64,000 nt of DNA from DASVWZ01 sp963708575. GTDB lineage: Bacteria; Acidobacteriota; Terriglobia; Terriglobales; Acidobacteriaceae. Numbering within the stretch: the stretch's first letter is position 1; the number at the start of each line of letters is the position of its first letter. Positions 24,625-32,914 of this stretch are shown here, piece by piece. The position numbers were made by a program, and so were the translations under genes. The notes under the pieces are model-generated. The model worked only from the letters and a program-made list of their open reading frames with translations. It ran no database searches and was not told the origin of the DNA. The stretch is from positions 1,736,001 through 1,800,000 of the forward strand of contig CAVPTB010000007.1 of NCBI GenBank assembly GCA_963708575.1. The letters are read 5' to 3'.

Positions 24625-27600
24625 ATGCAGTCTAATAGAGAGATGAGCAGGCGGGCCAAATCCAGCAACAAAGCGCCGATCCCCGCGGATCCCCTTGCTC
24701 TATTTCACCCTGCAGTTCGCAAGTGGTTCGAAGCCGTCTTTCCTGGGCCGACCAAGCCTCAGACCATGGGTTGGCCGGCGATTGCTCGCGGTGATTCGAC
24801 CCTCATTTTGGCCCCCACGGGCAGCGGCAAGACCCTGGCGGCTTTTCTGTCATGCATTGACCGCCTGATGTTTGCCCCGGTTCCCGAAAAAGATAAGCGC
24901 TGCCGCGTTCTCTATATCTCGCCGATTAAAGCCCTGGCCGTGGATGTTGAGAGAAACCTGCAATCTCCCCTGGTCGGCATCTCGCAAATGGCGCAGAAAC
25001 TGGGGACACCGTTTCACTTGCCCAGCGTTGCCATTCGAAGCGGCGACACGCCTCCCGGAGAGCGTGCCCACTTCGCGCGGCATCCCTCGGATATTCTCAT
25101 CACCACGCCCGAGTCCCTGTATCTGCTGCTCACCTCGAACGCCCGCGAAGTACTTCGATCGATCGAAACCGTCGTGCTCGATGAGATTCACGCGCTAGTT
25201 CCCACGAAGCGAGGCTCGCATCTGGCATTGTCGCTTGAACGGCTGGAACATCTTTGCGACCACCCTCTGCAGCGGATCGGGCTCTCGGCAACGCAACGAC
25301 CTCTCGAAGAAGTGGCGCGCTTCCTCGGAGGTGCCATTTCTGCGCCAGCTAGAAAAACAACTGCACAGAATGCTTCCGAACAGGTCTTTTCAGAGTTTGA
25401 AGGCGCTGCCGAGGGAGTGCGGTACCGGCCGATTACGATCGTCGATGCCAGCGAACCTAAGCGCCTCGACCTTCGGATTGAAGTCCCGGTGGAAGACATG
25501 GCCCGTTTGGATGAACTCGATCCATTGCCGAGCGGGCCTGCTTCCCAAGCACCGGTGCGGCCTTCGATCTGGAGCGCGATCCATCCCAAGCTGCTCGAGT
25601 TAGTGCGAACCCACACCTCGACATTGATCTTCGTGAACAGCCGGCGGCTGGCCGAACGGATCTCGGGGGCCGTCAACGAACTGGCCGGCGAAATCCTGGT
25701 TCGAGCGCATCATGGCAGCGTGGCGCTGTCGCAGCGCAAAGAGATTGAAGACCGGCTGAAGATGGGGATGCTGAAAGGCTTGGTCGCGACTTCTTCGTTA
25801 GAACTCGGTATCGACATGGGCGCCATTGATCTGGTGGTTCAAATCGAAGCGCCCCCATCGGTCGCAAGCGGCATGCAGCGCGTGGGGCGCGCCAGTCACC
25901 ACGTCGGAGCCACAAGCCAGGCGGTCATTTATCCCAAATTTCGCGCCGACTTGGTGGCTTGTGCCGCCATCACGCGCGCCATGTACGAAGGCAAAGTTGA
26001 GTCCGTGCACTATCCACGTAATCCACTAGACGTCCTCGCGCAGCAAATTGTGGCAATGGTGGCGATGGACTCCTGGGATGTGAATGAACTGTTTGCCGTG
26101 GTGCGTAAGGCCGCCCCGTATGCCGCCATGACCCGGCCGATCTTTGACAGCGTTCTCGATATGCTCTCGGGCCGTTATCCGTCAGACGAGTTTGTCGAAC
26201 TGCGGCCCCGCCTGACCTGGGATCGCGTCGGTAACCGATTGACCTCACGCGAAGGAGCACGGCGCGTCGCAGTCGTAAACGGTGGAACCATCCCAGATCG
26301 TGGTTTGTTTGGCGTGTTCCTTTCCGGAGCAACCAAGGGGGCTCGAGTCGGCGAACTCGACGAGGAAATGGTATTCGAGAGTCGCGCAGGTGACACCATC
26401 ATCCTCGGCGCGAGTACATGGCGGATTGAAGACATCAGTCACGATCGTGTGACGGTAACTCCAGCTCCCGGCGAGCCCGGCAAGATGCCTTTCTGGCACG
26501 GCGATACGGCGGGACGCCCTTCAGAATTCGGTGAACAGATCGGACAGATGACGCGGGAGTTGCTGAGCCTTCCGCGCCCTGTGGCGTTCACGAAATTGGT
26601 GGAAGATCACAGCCTGGACGCCAATGCCGCGGAAAACCTGCTTCGGTACCTGGAGGACCAGGCAGCTGCCACCGGCAAGATTCCAAGCGACCAGGAAATT
26701 CTGATCGAGCGTTGTCGTGACGAGCTTGGCGACTGGCGCATCTGTGTGCTCACGCCCTTTGGCAGCCGAGTTCACGCTCCCTGGTGCATGGCGGTTTCCG
26801 AACGGCTCAGGGCCGAGCATGGAATCGAAGTCGAATCGATGTGGTCGGACGATGGCTTCGTGTTGCGTTTGCCGGACAGCGAACAGGCACTCGAGTCGGA
26901 GATGCTGATCCCGACCGCAGGCGAGTTGAAAGACCTGGTCTTACGGCAACTCGGCAGTACGTCTCTTTTCGCCGCTAAATTTCGCGAAGCCGCCGGGCGG
27001 GCACTCTTGCTGCCCAAACGGCGTCCCGGAGTGCGGGCACCCCTTTGGCAACAGCGCAAGCGAGCGGCGGATCTTCTGGCAGTAGCCTCTCGCTATTCAT
27101 CCTTCCCTATTCTTCTCGAAACTTATCGCGAATGCATTCGCGACGTGTTTGATCTGCCGGCAGCCACCAACATTCTTAAACAGATTCAGCGAGGCGACAT
27201 TCGCGTCACTACGATCGACTCGGCCAAACCTTCGCCATTCGCGTCTGCACTCCTTTTTTCTTACATTGCGAACTACATCTACGAAGGCGATGCGCCGCTG
27301 GCGGAGCGCCGCGCCCAAGCCTTATCTATCGATCAGACTCAGCTTGAAGAGTTGTTGGGCAGCACGGATTTCCGCGAACTCCTCGATCTGACCGCGCTGG
27401 AAGAAGTTGAGGCGCAACTACAGGCCATTGACCCTGACTATCAGGCGCGGCATGCCGATGCTCTTCACGATCTCCTGCTTAAACTGGGAGACCTTTCCGA
27501 GGCTGAGATCGCTCCGCGCACCACAGACTCTACCGTGGCAGCGTCGATCCACGACTTGATGAATGCGCGGCGCGCGGTGCGAGTTCGCATTGGCGGCCAG

Positions 27601-29316
27601 GTCAGATACATCGCGGTCGAGTATGCGGGGCGATATCGTGATGCTTTGGGAATTCCACTCCCGCCGGGAATCGCTGAAGTTTTTCTGGAGCGCGTTCCCG
27701 AGCCTCTTACTGAATTAGTTCGCCGATATGCCCGCACCCACGGACCGTTCACTACATCGGAAGTTGCCAATCGTTTCGACCTGCCTCAAGCGACAGTTGA
27801 ACCGATCCTCACTGCCATGCACGCTCATGGCAAACTTCTGGAGGGTGAATTTCGCCCGAATGGCCGGCATCGGGAATGGTGCGATCCGGAACTCCTCCGC
27901 CAGGTCCGCCGCAAAACTCTTGCCCGGCTGCGGCGGGAAATTGAGCCGGTCGAGCAGCGAACCTTTGCGCGCTTTCTGACTCGCTGGCAAGGCGTCACGG
28001 TCAAACGGCGCGGCATGGATGCCTTGCTCGATACGATCGAAAGTCTGCAAGGTGCGCCGCTGCTGGCGTCTGAACTGGAGCGTGAAATCCTGCCCGCTCG
28101 CATCCTGGACTACCGTTCGGCCGACTTGGACGCCCTGATGGCGGCTGGGGAGGTCGCTTGGGTCGGCATCGAGCGCAATGGAGAGCGCGATGGTCGGGTC
28201 GCGCTTTACCTGACCGAATCACTGCCATTGCTGCAGCGTCCCGAAATGCCAGGGTCCGAACCGCCGGCGCTCTCGGAACGATCTCAACAGATCGTGAAGG
28301 TTCTGGAAGAACAGGGCGCTTCTTTCTTCGCTGCTTTGCACGAGGCTTCGGGCGACGGATTTCCCGGCGACACGCTTGATGCGCTTTGGGAGTTGGTGTG
28401 GGCTGGATTAGTTACCAATGACACTTTTCATCCGCTTCGGGCGCTGATCTCCCCGTCCGACTCGAAACGCACCCGCGGCGTCAGTTCCGACGGCCCGCCG
28501 GGATCGGTGCAATTTCTGCGGCGCCTGCGATCTCGTACAACCGGCGGTTCCCCTACTCAAGGTCGATGGTCTCTGGTTCGTCAACGCGCCTCCGCCACCG
28601 TGACGCCGACGAACTGGATTGCCAATATGGCGCAGCAGTTGCTCGTACGCAATGGCATTGTGATGCGCGAGACCGCCGCCGCAGAGAATCTTCCCGGCGG
28701 TTATCCGACCATCTATCCCGCCCTCAAAACCATGGAGGACGGCGGATGGATTCGTCGTGGATTGTTCGTAGCGGGCATGGGCGCGGCCCAGTTTGCCATG
28801 ACTGCCGCAGTCGATATGCTTCGTGGATTGCGGGCCGACCCCGAAAAGCCCGAGGCGGTAAACCTGGCAGCTTCCGACCCAGCCAATCCTTATGGCGCTC
28901 TTTTGCCGTGGCCGAAAGTTGACTCGAAGGAGCCAGAAGCCCTGCATGCCCTCACCCGGACCTCGGGAGCGAGTGTCATTCTTGTGAACGGGCAACTTTC
29001 GGCGTTCTTGCGACGTCGCAATCCGTCCATCCTCGTGTTTTTACCGGAAAACGAACCAGAGTTAAGCCTGTTCGCGCGCGAGATTTCGCGCAAGTTGGCA
29101 GAGATCGCAGTCCGGCGCCAGAGCCGAAAGCAGGGCCTTCTCATATCGACCGTCAACGATCAGCCCGCCGGACAGCACTTCATCGCACGTTTCTTGGAGG
29201 ACGCGGGATTCGTCAACACGGCGCTGGGATTTCAGATGCGGCGCGTCGCGCCCACTGCCCTGCCGATCGATGTGGAAGAAGAACCCGAGGAAGAGGAAGA
29301 TAGCCAGCGTGCCTGA
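24625..29316 (+). CDS. lhr: Large Lhr-type ATP-dependent DNA helicase
   Basis: A 1563-residue superfamily 2 helicase of the long Lhr type; the length matches the Escherichia coli and mycobacterial proteins (about 1500-1540). The core has Q-motif/motif I (GDSTLILAPTGSGKTLAAF, near residue 53), motif Ia (YISPIKALAVD), motif II (VVLDEIHAL), motif III (IGLSATQRP), motifs IV-VI (LIFVNSRRLAERISG, SSLELGIDMGAIDLV, QRVGRASHHVG) and then the winged-helix and beta-barrel Lhr-Core domains. The long C-terminal extension of about 700 residues carries further winged helices. The protein unwinds RNA:DNA hybrids 3' to 5' and is tied to repair. A second ATG at 24643 has a better purine run. The last 8 bp overlap the nei gene. 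Confidence 0.95.
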   Translation: MQSNREMSRRAKSSNKAPIPADPLALFHPAVRKWFEAVFPGPTKPQTMGWPAIARGDSTLILAPTGSGKTLAAFLSCIDRLMFAPVPEKDKRCRVLYISPIKALAVDVERNLQSPLVGISQMAQKLGTPFHLPSVAIRSGDTPPGERAHFARHPSDILITTPESLYLLLTSNAREVLRSIETVVLDEIHALVPTKRGSHLALSLERLEHLCDHPLQRIGLSATQRPLEEVARFLGGAISAPARKTTAQNASEQVFSEFEGAAEGVRYRPITIVDASEPKRLDLRIEVPVEDMARLDELDPLPSGPASQAPVRPSIWSAIHPKLLELVRTHTSTLIFVNSRRLAERISGAVNELAGEILVRAHHGSVALSQRKEIEDRLKMGMLKGLVATSSLELGIDMGAIDLVVQIEAPPSVASGMQRVGRASHHVGATSQAVIYPKFRADLVACAAITRAMYEGKVESVHYPRNPLDVLAQQIVAMVAMDSWDVNELFAVVRKAAPYAAMTRPIFDSVLDMLSGRYPSDEFVELRPRLTWDRVGNRLTSREGARRVAVVNGGTIPDRGLFGVFLSGATKGARVGELDEEMVFESRAGDTIILGASTWRIEDISHDRVTVTPAPGEPGKMPFWHGDTAGRPSEFGEQIGQMTRELLSLPRPVAFTKLVEDHSLDANAAENLLRYLEDQAAATGKIPSDQEILIERCRDELGDWRICVLTPFGSRVHAPWCMAVSERLRAEHGIEVESMWSDDGFVLRLPDSEQALESEMLIPTAGELKDLVLRQLGSTSLFAAKFREAAGRALLLPKRRPGVRAPLWQQRKRAADLLAVASRYSSFPILLETYRECIRDVFDLPAATNILKQIQRGDIRVTTIDSAKPSPFASALLFSYIANYIYEGDAPLAERRAQALSIDQTQLEELLGSTDFRELLDLTALEEVEAQLQAIDPDYQARHADALHDLLLKLGDLSEAEIAPRTTDSTVAASIHDLMNARRAVRVRIGGQVRYIAVEYAGRYRDALGIPLPPGIAEVFLERVPEPLTELVRRYARTHGPFTTSEVANRFDLPQATVEPILTAMHAHGKLLEGEFRPNGRHREWCDPELLRQVRRKTLARLRREIEPVEQRTFARFLTRWQGVTVKRRGMDALLDTIESLQGAPLLASELEREILPARILDYRSADLDALMAAGEVAWVGIERNGERDGRVALYLTESLPLLQRPEMPGSEPPALSERSQQIVKVLEEQGASFFAALHEASGDGFPGDTLDALWELVWAGLVTNDTFHPLRALISPSDSKRTRGVSSDGPPGSVQFLRRLRSRTTGGSPTQGRWSLVRQRASATVTPTNWIANMAQQLLVRNGIVMRETAAAENLPGGYPTIYPALKTMEDGGWIRRGLFVAGMGAAQFAMTAAVDMLRGLRADPEKPEAVNLAASDPANPYGALLPWPKVDSKEPEALHALTRTSGASVILVNGQLSAFLRRRNPSILVFLPENEPELSLFAREISRKLAEIAVRRQSRKQGLLISTVNDQPAGQHFIARFLEDAGFVNTALGFQMRRVAPTALPIDVEEEPEEEEDSQRA

Positions 29317-30139
29317 GGGAGACACCATCTTCCGGGCTGCCCGCACCCTCAACCGAGCTCTGGCCGGACAAACCGTAACCGGATTCGAAACGGTTCTTCC
29401 TCACTTGGCTCGCATCAACGAAGACAAGCCTCTAAGAGGTCGAACGGTGGAATCGGTGTCAGCTTCTGGAAAATGGATGTCAATCCGTTTTTCTGGCGAT
29501 CTGATTTTATTGACCCACATGCTGATGAGCGGAAGTTGGCACATCTACCGCCCCGGTGAAAAATGGCGCCGGCCACGCATCGATATGCGCATTTCGATCG
29601 CGACAGAAAAAATTATCGCCGTGGCATTCAAGGTTCCTGTTGCCGAATTTCATACCTCCGCAAGTCTGCAACGGAGGCCGGGTTTCAACCGGCTGGGAGA
29701 AGATGTTCTCGCGGCCCATTTCGACGAGGAGTTGGCGATTCAAGGCCTCCGTTCCCGCGCAGATACAGAAATCGGCGTCGCGCTGTTGACCCAATCGCTC
29801 GTCGCAGGATTGGGAAACGTGTACAAATCAGAAGTCTGCTTTGCCGCGCGAGTAAATCCGTTTCGCATCGTTTCCAGCCTCGGTGAAGAAGAAATCCGCG
29901 AACTGGTATCGGCTGCCAGAAAATTCATGCTTGCGAACGTTGGGAATCAGTCGGGCGACGGGATTGTCACTTACACCGGCTTTCGCCGCACTACCCGCCG
30001 GGCCGACCCGTCTCAGCGTCTCTGGGTCTACCGCCGCGCTGGGGAACCTTGCCGGGCATGCGGCACCGCCATCCTGTCCCGTAAACAGGGCCTCGATGCC
30101 CGCGTCACCTTCTGGTGCCCAGAGTGTCAGAGGATTTGA
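29309..30139 (+). CDS. nei: Endonuclease VIII / formamidopyrimidine-DNA glycosylase family (Nei2-type)
   Basis: A 276-residue base-excision repair glycosylase/AP lyase that removes oxidised bases. I start it at GTG 29309 because the protein must begin (M)PEGDTIFRA: after Met removal the N-terminal proline is the catalytic amine, followed by the catalytic glutamate. A longer frame from 29270 would bury that proline and is wrong. K55 in SASGKWM is the conserved beta-hairpin lysine. The H2TH region is present (SLVAGLGNVYKSEVCF), and the C-terminal zinc finger is complete (CRACGTAIL...FWCPECQ). The gene overlaps the lhr stop by 8 bp, so translation is coupled. Adjacency of lhr and nei is also known in Mycobacterium. 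Confidence 0.93.
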   Translation: MPEGDTIFRAARTLNRALAGQTVTGFETVLPHLARINEDKPLRGRTVESVSASGKWMSIRFSGDLILLTHMLMSGSWHIYRPGEKWRRPRIDMRISIATEKIIAVAFKVPVAEFHTSASLQRRPGFNRLGEDVLAAHFDEELAIQGLRSRADTEIGVALLTQSLVAGLGNVYKSEVCFAARVNPFRIVSSLGEEEIRELVSAARKFMLANVGNQSGDGIVTYTGFRRTTRRADPSQRLWVYRRAGEPCRACGTAILSRKQGLDARVTFWCPECQRI

Positions 30140-30176
30140 AGCCTCATCGCACCCAATCCCGCTGAGAACCTCCGAA

Positions 30177-30953
30177 GTGAGCCCTCCATCAGACGATGGC
30201 GTAAAATGTTCTCGATTGCCTCCCACCCCTGAATTGGATCGCTTGCGAGTTGTGCTGGTGTCGCCGCGGAATCCCCTGAACATCGGAGCCGCTGCGCGAG
30301 CGATGAGCAATTTTGGCTGCCTCCATCTTCGCTTGGTCAATCCTTACAAAGTTGCGTTTCGCGAGGCGCGGTCCGCAGTAGGCGCCGCCAGTCTGCTGGC
30401 CGCCGCTCAGGAATACGAAACTGTGGCAGACGCGGTTTCTGACTGCTCATTGGTGGTCGGCACGACCGCAATTCGGCACCGGGACCTGCACCACCCACTT
30501 CGACCTCTCGCGCAGGGTGCAAAACTCATCAGGAAGCATTTTGCTTCCGCGCGTGTGGCTCTTCTGTTCGGGTCCGAAAAATACGGTCTCTCCAACGAAG
30601 ATATGAGCCATTGCCATTGGTTGATCAACATCCCTACGCGAGAAGACCACATCTCGATGAACCTCGGGCAGGCGGTTGCAGTCTGCCTTTACGAATTAAG
30701 CCGCAACGCCTCCGCTAACGCGCAATCGAAGCCTGCGCCCGTAGTCCCTCCGGTCGATTTGGAGCGGATCACGACCGCATGGTTCGAAGCATTGCGCATC
30801 AGCGGATACGTCAAGCCGAAGCTGGAGGATTCCACGCGCATGAAACTCCGCCGCATGATTCGTCGCATGGATATGCAGGGAGATGACGCTGAAACCTGGT
30901 TGGGAATGTTTAGGAAAATCTTGTGGAAGTTGAACGTCGAGCGTAAGTCATGA
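30177..30953 (+). CDS. tRNA/rRNA 2'-O-methyltransferase, TrmJ-like (SPOUT/TrmH family)
   Basis: A SPOUT-fold methyltransferase with TrmJ layout. The N-terminal block RVVLVSPRNPLNIGAAARAMSNFG and the knot motifs LVVGTTAIRHRD, LLFGSEKYGLSNEDM and INIPTREDHISMNLGQAVAV bind S-adenosylmethionine and the ribose target. A C-terminal helical segment follows (about residues 185-255; MKLRRMIRRMDM). TrmJ modifies position 32 of several tRNAs; this enzyme's exact target is inferred. The start is uncertain: the open frame runs back into nei, so I use GTG 30177, the first plausible start outside nei. TTG 30234 or 30243, closer to the conserved block, are good alternatives. It follows nei by 37 bp and probably belongs to the same transcript. 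Confidence 0.85.
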   Translation: MSPPSDDGVKCSRLPPTPELDRLRVVLVSPRNPLNIGAAARAMSNFGCLHLRLVNPYKVAFREARSAVGAASLLAAAQEYETVADAVSDCSLVVGTTAIRHRDLHHPLRPLAQGAKLIRKHFASARVALLFGSEKYGLSNEDMSHCHWLINIPTREDHISMNLGQAVAVCLYELSRNASANAQSKPAPVVPPVDLERITTAWFEALRISGYVKPKLEDSTRMKLRRMIRRMDMQGDDAETWLGMFRKILWKLNVERKS

Positions 30954-30999
30954 ACTACTGCGAATTACTACGGGAACTAGGTACGAGGATCGTCTCGAC

Positions 31000-31206
31000 T
31001 TACCGGGACTGTACGGTGAACCGTGCTTGCTTCATTTGCGCCAGTTCGTCACGAATCTGCTCCAGGCGTAAACGACGCGCGTCGTGAGCCGACGCGTCCG
31101 CCGGGGTGTGATGTTCCTGTTCTTGAAACTGCAGGTTCATCTCCTGTAAATCTCGGATCTCTTCTCTCAAGCTATTAAGCCGTTCTGTAAAAACCCGAAT
31201 ATCCAT
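31000..31206 (-). CDS. Small coiled-coil hypothetical protein
   Basis: A 68-residue, highly charged helical protein. Two predicted coiled-coil stretches (RVFTERLNSLREEIRDLQEM and RRLRLEQIRDELAQMKQARF) are separated by an EQEHHTPADASAHD linker. It has no cysteines, no membrane span and no recognised family. The composition (Glu, Arg, Gln, Leu with heptad spacing) is unlike shadow frames. It is convergent with the TrmJ gene, whose stop lies only 46 bp away. It might be a dimerisation or adaptor protein, but I do not know its role. Confidence 0.5.
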   Translation of the reverse strand: MDIRVFTERLNSLREEIRDLQEMNLQFQEQEHHTPADASAHDARRLRLEQIRDELAQMKQARFTVQSR

Positions 31207-31560
31207 TGCTAGATGATATACGGAAATTCAGAGTAGCGATTTCCACCGCAAATCTGGGGGGTAAGTCAGTTCGCTTCATCAACCATACCGCTTGCTTGCG
31301 CTGCGGCGGTTCCTGACGGACCGGCGATTTAAGTGGCGAACCCGTCCATGACAACCGCATGGGAAGTCAGACGAGGGAATCTATACGGTTACCCTAGTAA
31401 CTTCCTAATTGTTGGCTTCGTGGTACACTGTTTTTGACGCTATTGTCACGGTTTGCTCGTCACGCGGTGGTTCGATACTTCGAGTTTGTTGTTCGACTCT
31501 TCGACCAGATTCATCTCCGCCTTTCCTGCCCACCGTTCTTAGTTCAGCGCCAAATTTAAC
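31207..31560. other. Leader/intergenic region upstream of the DEAD-box helicase gene
   Basis: About 350 bp without a convincing gene, between the divergent small coiled-coil gene and the helicase. It is more AT-rich than its surroundings near 31380-31560. A long 5' leader would be usual for cold-inducible DEAD-box helicase genes, but I see no defined RNA structure, tRNA or riboswitch here, and no clean promoter. Confidence 0.4.
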
Positions 31561-32832
31561 GTGAGCGGCATAAGAGTCCGCGATACCCGTGTGGGTACGC
31601 CTGATGACAGACCTCTCCAGAAAGTACCAATTTTGATCACAAAGTTTACCGACCTCGCCATTTCCGCTGGCTTACAGCAGAAATTGGCGGCGGCCCAATT
31701 CACCATTCCAACCCCGATTCAGGCGTTGGCTATCGAACCCGCCCTTCAGGGCAACGACATTCTCGCAACCGCCCAGACGGGCACCGGCAAGACGCTGGCG
31801 TTTCTCATACCGCTCATCGAGATGCTCCAAGCAGCGCCTAGGCGGCAGGTAAGCGCCCTGATTCTGCTACCCACCCGTGAGCTCGCGATCCAGGTCAATG
31901 AAGAGTACGAGAAACTCCGAGGCCGGGATCTGGCCCCAGCCGCGCTGGTTATCGGCGGAGTCTCTGAGAAGGCGCAGATTCAGGCCCTCCGCAATGCCTC
32001 TGGCGTGGTCATCGCCACCCCCGGTCGTCTGGTTGACCTCATGAAACGCCGCTTCGCCGACCTCAGCAAAGTGAAGTTGCTGGTCCTCGATGAATCAGAC
32101 CGCATGCTCGACATGGGTTTTCTACCTTCATTGCGGCGCATTGTTTCAAGTTTGCCGCAACAACGGCAGACCTTGTGCTTCTCCGCCACCCTGGAACAAT
32201 CGGTTGCCTCGCTGGTCAACGATTACATGCGCAACCCGGTTCGCGTGGCGCTTGGCTCGACACTTAAGCCGGCAGAGAGCGTAAAGCTCGAAGCCTACGA
32301 AGTGCGTCCTGCCGAAAAGCTCGACGCTCTGCGTCAACTGCTCTACGCAGAAAAAGGCCAAACCCTCGTTTTCGCACGTACCAAACGCGGAACCGAACGG
32401 CTCACCAAAGATCTGGTGCGCGATGGCTTCTCGGTGGCCATGATTCACGGCGATCGCTCGCAGTCGCAACGCAATGGAGCCCTCAACGGCTTCCAGGAAG
32501 GCCGCTACCAGATTCTGGTTGCGACCGACGTTGCATCGCGTGGGCTGCACGTTGATGACGTGGCTCACGTCATCAACTACGACTTGCCGAACATGGCGGA
32601 GGACTTCATCCACCGTGTCGGTCGTACCGGACGCGCCGGCGCTCAAGGACGCGCTTCGACGCTAGTGGCCGGAGCCGAGGTTCTCAGCCTGCGTCAGATC
32701 GAGCGAGCGCTCAAACTGAAGATCGAACGCAAGCAAGTAAGTCAACTTGGCCCGGAACAGCCAAAACGGATTGTGCTGAACACTTTGCAATCGCGAACCC
32801 TTTCCGCCTTGCCCGGCGAAGTATTCGTCTAA
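31561..32832 (+). CDS. DEAD-box RNA helicase (RhlE-like)
   Basis: A 423-residue ATP-dependent RNA helicase of the compact RhlE/CsdA group. The Q motif reads FTIPTPIQ with an upstream aromatic. Motif I is ATAQTGTGKTLAF, Ia LLPTRELAIQ, Ib TPGRLVDLM, and motif II reads LVLDESDRML. This is DESD rather than the canonical DEAD, a conservative change seen in some family members. Motif III is FSATLE, and motifs IV-VI are LVFARTKRGTE, ATDVASRGLHVDDVAHVINYDLP and HRVGRTGRAG. It has only a short C-terminal tail. The open frame starts at GTG 31561; TTG 31633 (before ITKFTDLAISAG) is nearer the conserved start. Transcription ends at a strong hairpin (32867-32894). Confidence 0.93.
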   Translation: MSGIRVRDTRVGTPDDRPLQKVPILITKFTDLAISAGLQQKLAAAQFTIPTPIQALAIEPALQGNDILATAQTGTGKTLAFLIPLIEMLQAAPRRQVSALILLPTRELAIQVNEEYEKLRGRDLAPAALVIGGVSEKAQIQALRNASGVVIATPGRLVDLMKRRFADLSKVKLLVLDESDRMLDMGFLPSLRRIVSSLPQQRQTLCFSATLEQSVASLVNDYMRNPVRVALGSTLKPAESVKLEAYEVRPAEKLDALRQLLYAEKGQTLVFARTKRGTERLTKDLVRDGFSVAMIHGDRSQSQRNGALNGFQEGRYQILVATDVASRGLHVDDVAHVINYDLPNMAEDFIHRVGRTGRAGAQGRASTLVAGAEVLSLRQIERALKLKIERKQVSQLGPEQPKRIVLNTLQSRTLSALPGEVFV

Positions 32833-32866
32833 AAACTTGCCGGTGGAACAACGGCGCCACGTCAAA

Positions 32867-32900
32867 AAGAGCGATCGCTTCGGCGATCGCTCTTCTTTTT
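32867..32900. terminator. Strong bidirectional intrinsic terminator
   Basis: A 12-bp uninterrupted stem AAGAGCGATCGC / GCGATCGCTCTT (32867-32878 and 32883-32894) closed by a TTCG tetraloop (32879-32882), followed by CTTTTT on the plus strand and preceded by AAAAA, which reads as TTTTT on the minus strand. It lies between the convergent DEAD-box helicase and ABC-F genes and can stop both transcripts. Confidence 0.92.
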
Positions 32901-32914
32901 AGATTGAGCGGAAG

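Noticed and set aside
29883..30176. Open frame upstream of TrmJ inside nei (as if TrmJ began at 29883)
   Set aside because: It overlaps the nei gene on the same strand, shows no TrmJ-family sequence, and the real conserved start of TrmJ lies beyond 30230.
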